A stretch of DNA of 64,000 nucleotides from positions 142,739,296-142,803,295 of the forward strand of contig NC_133650.1 in assembly GCF_009905375.1 (NCBI RefSeq). The letters are read 5' to 3'. Position 1 is the first letter of the stretch; every line of letters starts with the position of its first letter. Positions 63,849-64,000 of this stretch are shown here, piece by piece. Made by a program: the position numbers and the translations under genes. Below the pieces are notes generated by a model, which did not search any database, was not told where the DNA came from, and saw only the letters and a program-made list of their open reading frames with translations. Origin of the DNA: Apium graveolens. Lineage: Eukaryota; Streptophyta; Magnoliopsida; Apiales; Apiaceae.

Positions 63849-64000
63849 TTACACGTAGTAAACCTTCAGGTTTTGTGCGTGCCAGGTTCTCGGGACTTCA
63901 AAACCATCCATAGTCTCCATCTTGTAGGTTCCTCTACCCTAAACGCTCTTGACTTTGTACGGCCCTTCCCAATTTGGGGCAAGTTTCCCTTTCTGTCATA
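63849..64000 (-). pseudogene. pol: C-terminus of Tat-type pol, open at the right edge
   Basis: Minus strand ends METMDGFEVPRTWHAQNLKVYYV, stop TAA at 63849-63851, the same C-terminus as at 5690-5860 in the left Tat fragment. An in-frame TAG interrupts it about 35 codons from the end, where the left fragment has CAG. The rest is outside the window. Confidence 0.8.

Larger units (their letters stand above)
59867..64000 (-). mobile_element. Tat-type Gypsy element, truncated at the right edge
   Basis: 3' LTR on the left (59867-60438), polypurine tract, tandem-repeat 3' region, an antisense spliced gene on the plus strand, then the end of pol on the minus strand at the edge. Inserted in Copia-3 RT; the preceding five bases are GTAAG. 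Tat/Retand-like elements are known to carry antisense ORFs and hypervariable tandem repeats between pol and the 3' LTR (family knowledge), which fits this layout. Confidence 0.82.

Noticed and set aside
1..64000. Host protein-coding genes
   Set aside because: Every sizeable frame traces to a retrotransposon domain, a shadow of one, or an unsupported short frame; only 3-191 remains open as a possibility.

Overview
The window looks like plant nuclear DNA, most likely from a eudicot with a large, repeat-rich genome. It is almost entirely nested LTR retrotransposons and I could not identify any host gene with confidence. The main support is structural: plant-type Copia and Gypsy gag-pol domains, primer-binding sites matching initiator-Met tRNA, polypurine tracts, paired LTRs and target-site duplications (TSDs).

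Layout. 1-1146: remains of ORFs of the kind found downstream of pol in Copia elements. 1147-3188: truncated Gypsy LTR, ending at a 100-N gap (3189-3288). 3289-5941: decayed Tat-type Gypsy pol (+). 5942-6989: decayed Copia integrase fragment (-). 6990-8078: Gypsy LTR fragment. 8079-15294: Copia-1 (+, Sirevirus-like), its third ORF cut by Gypsy-2 (15295-21545, -, chromovirus with a ~4 kb LTR). 21546-22639: gag fragment of another Copia, which hosts Copia-3 (+; 22640-22714 and 53916-59866). Copia-2 (-; 22715-53915) sits inside the Copia-3 LTR with a perfect GTAGC TSD. Copia-2 in turn carries a nearly intact 14-kb chromovirus, Gypsy-3 (-; 26800-40804, TSD GTCGG), and a solo LTR (44368-48870). Copia-3 is cut at 59867 by a Tat-type Gypsy element (-) that runs off the right edge and carries a spliced antisense gene.

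Two signals stand out. (1) The LTRs of two otherwise dissimilar chromovirus families each encode, shortly before the LTR 3' end, a tiny ORF that starts like the histone H3 tail (MVRFKQTARKT in Gypsy-2, MARLQQTQRKRVG in Gypsy-3; H3 is MARTKQTARKSTG). Each is followed in phase 0 by a GT splice donor. In Gypsy-3 this exon can join in frame to an acidic accessory ORF downstream of the primer-binding site. The same elements carry a C-terminal chromodomain, the fold that reads H3 tails. (2) The three Copia copies are studded, in LTRs and in coding spacers, with a ~10-bp box (TCGACGGATGA / TCATCCGTCGA). In the pol spacer the boxes recur at exactly 24-bp steps in all three copies while the bases between them differ. 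The box variant in the LTR tends to match the variant in the gag spacer of the same copy. These elements also carry a large extra ORF behind pol with its own TATA box, which makes a self-encoded box-binding factor a testable idea.

By nesting, Copia-3 is older than Copia-2, which is older than Gypsy-3. Coding regions are broken by stops and frameshifts everywhere; Gypsy-3 is the least damaged.
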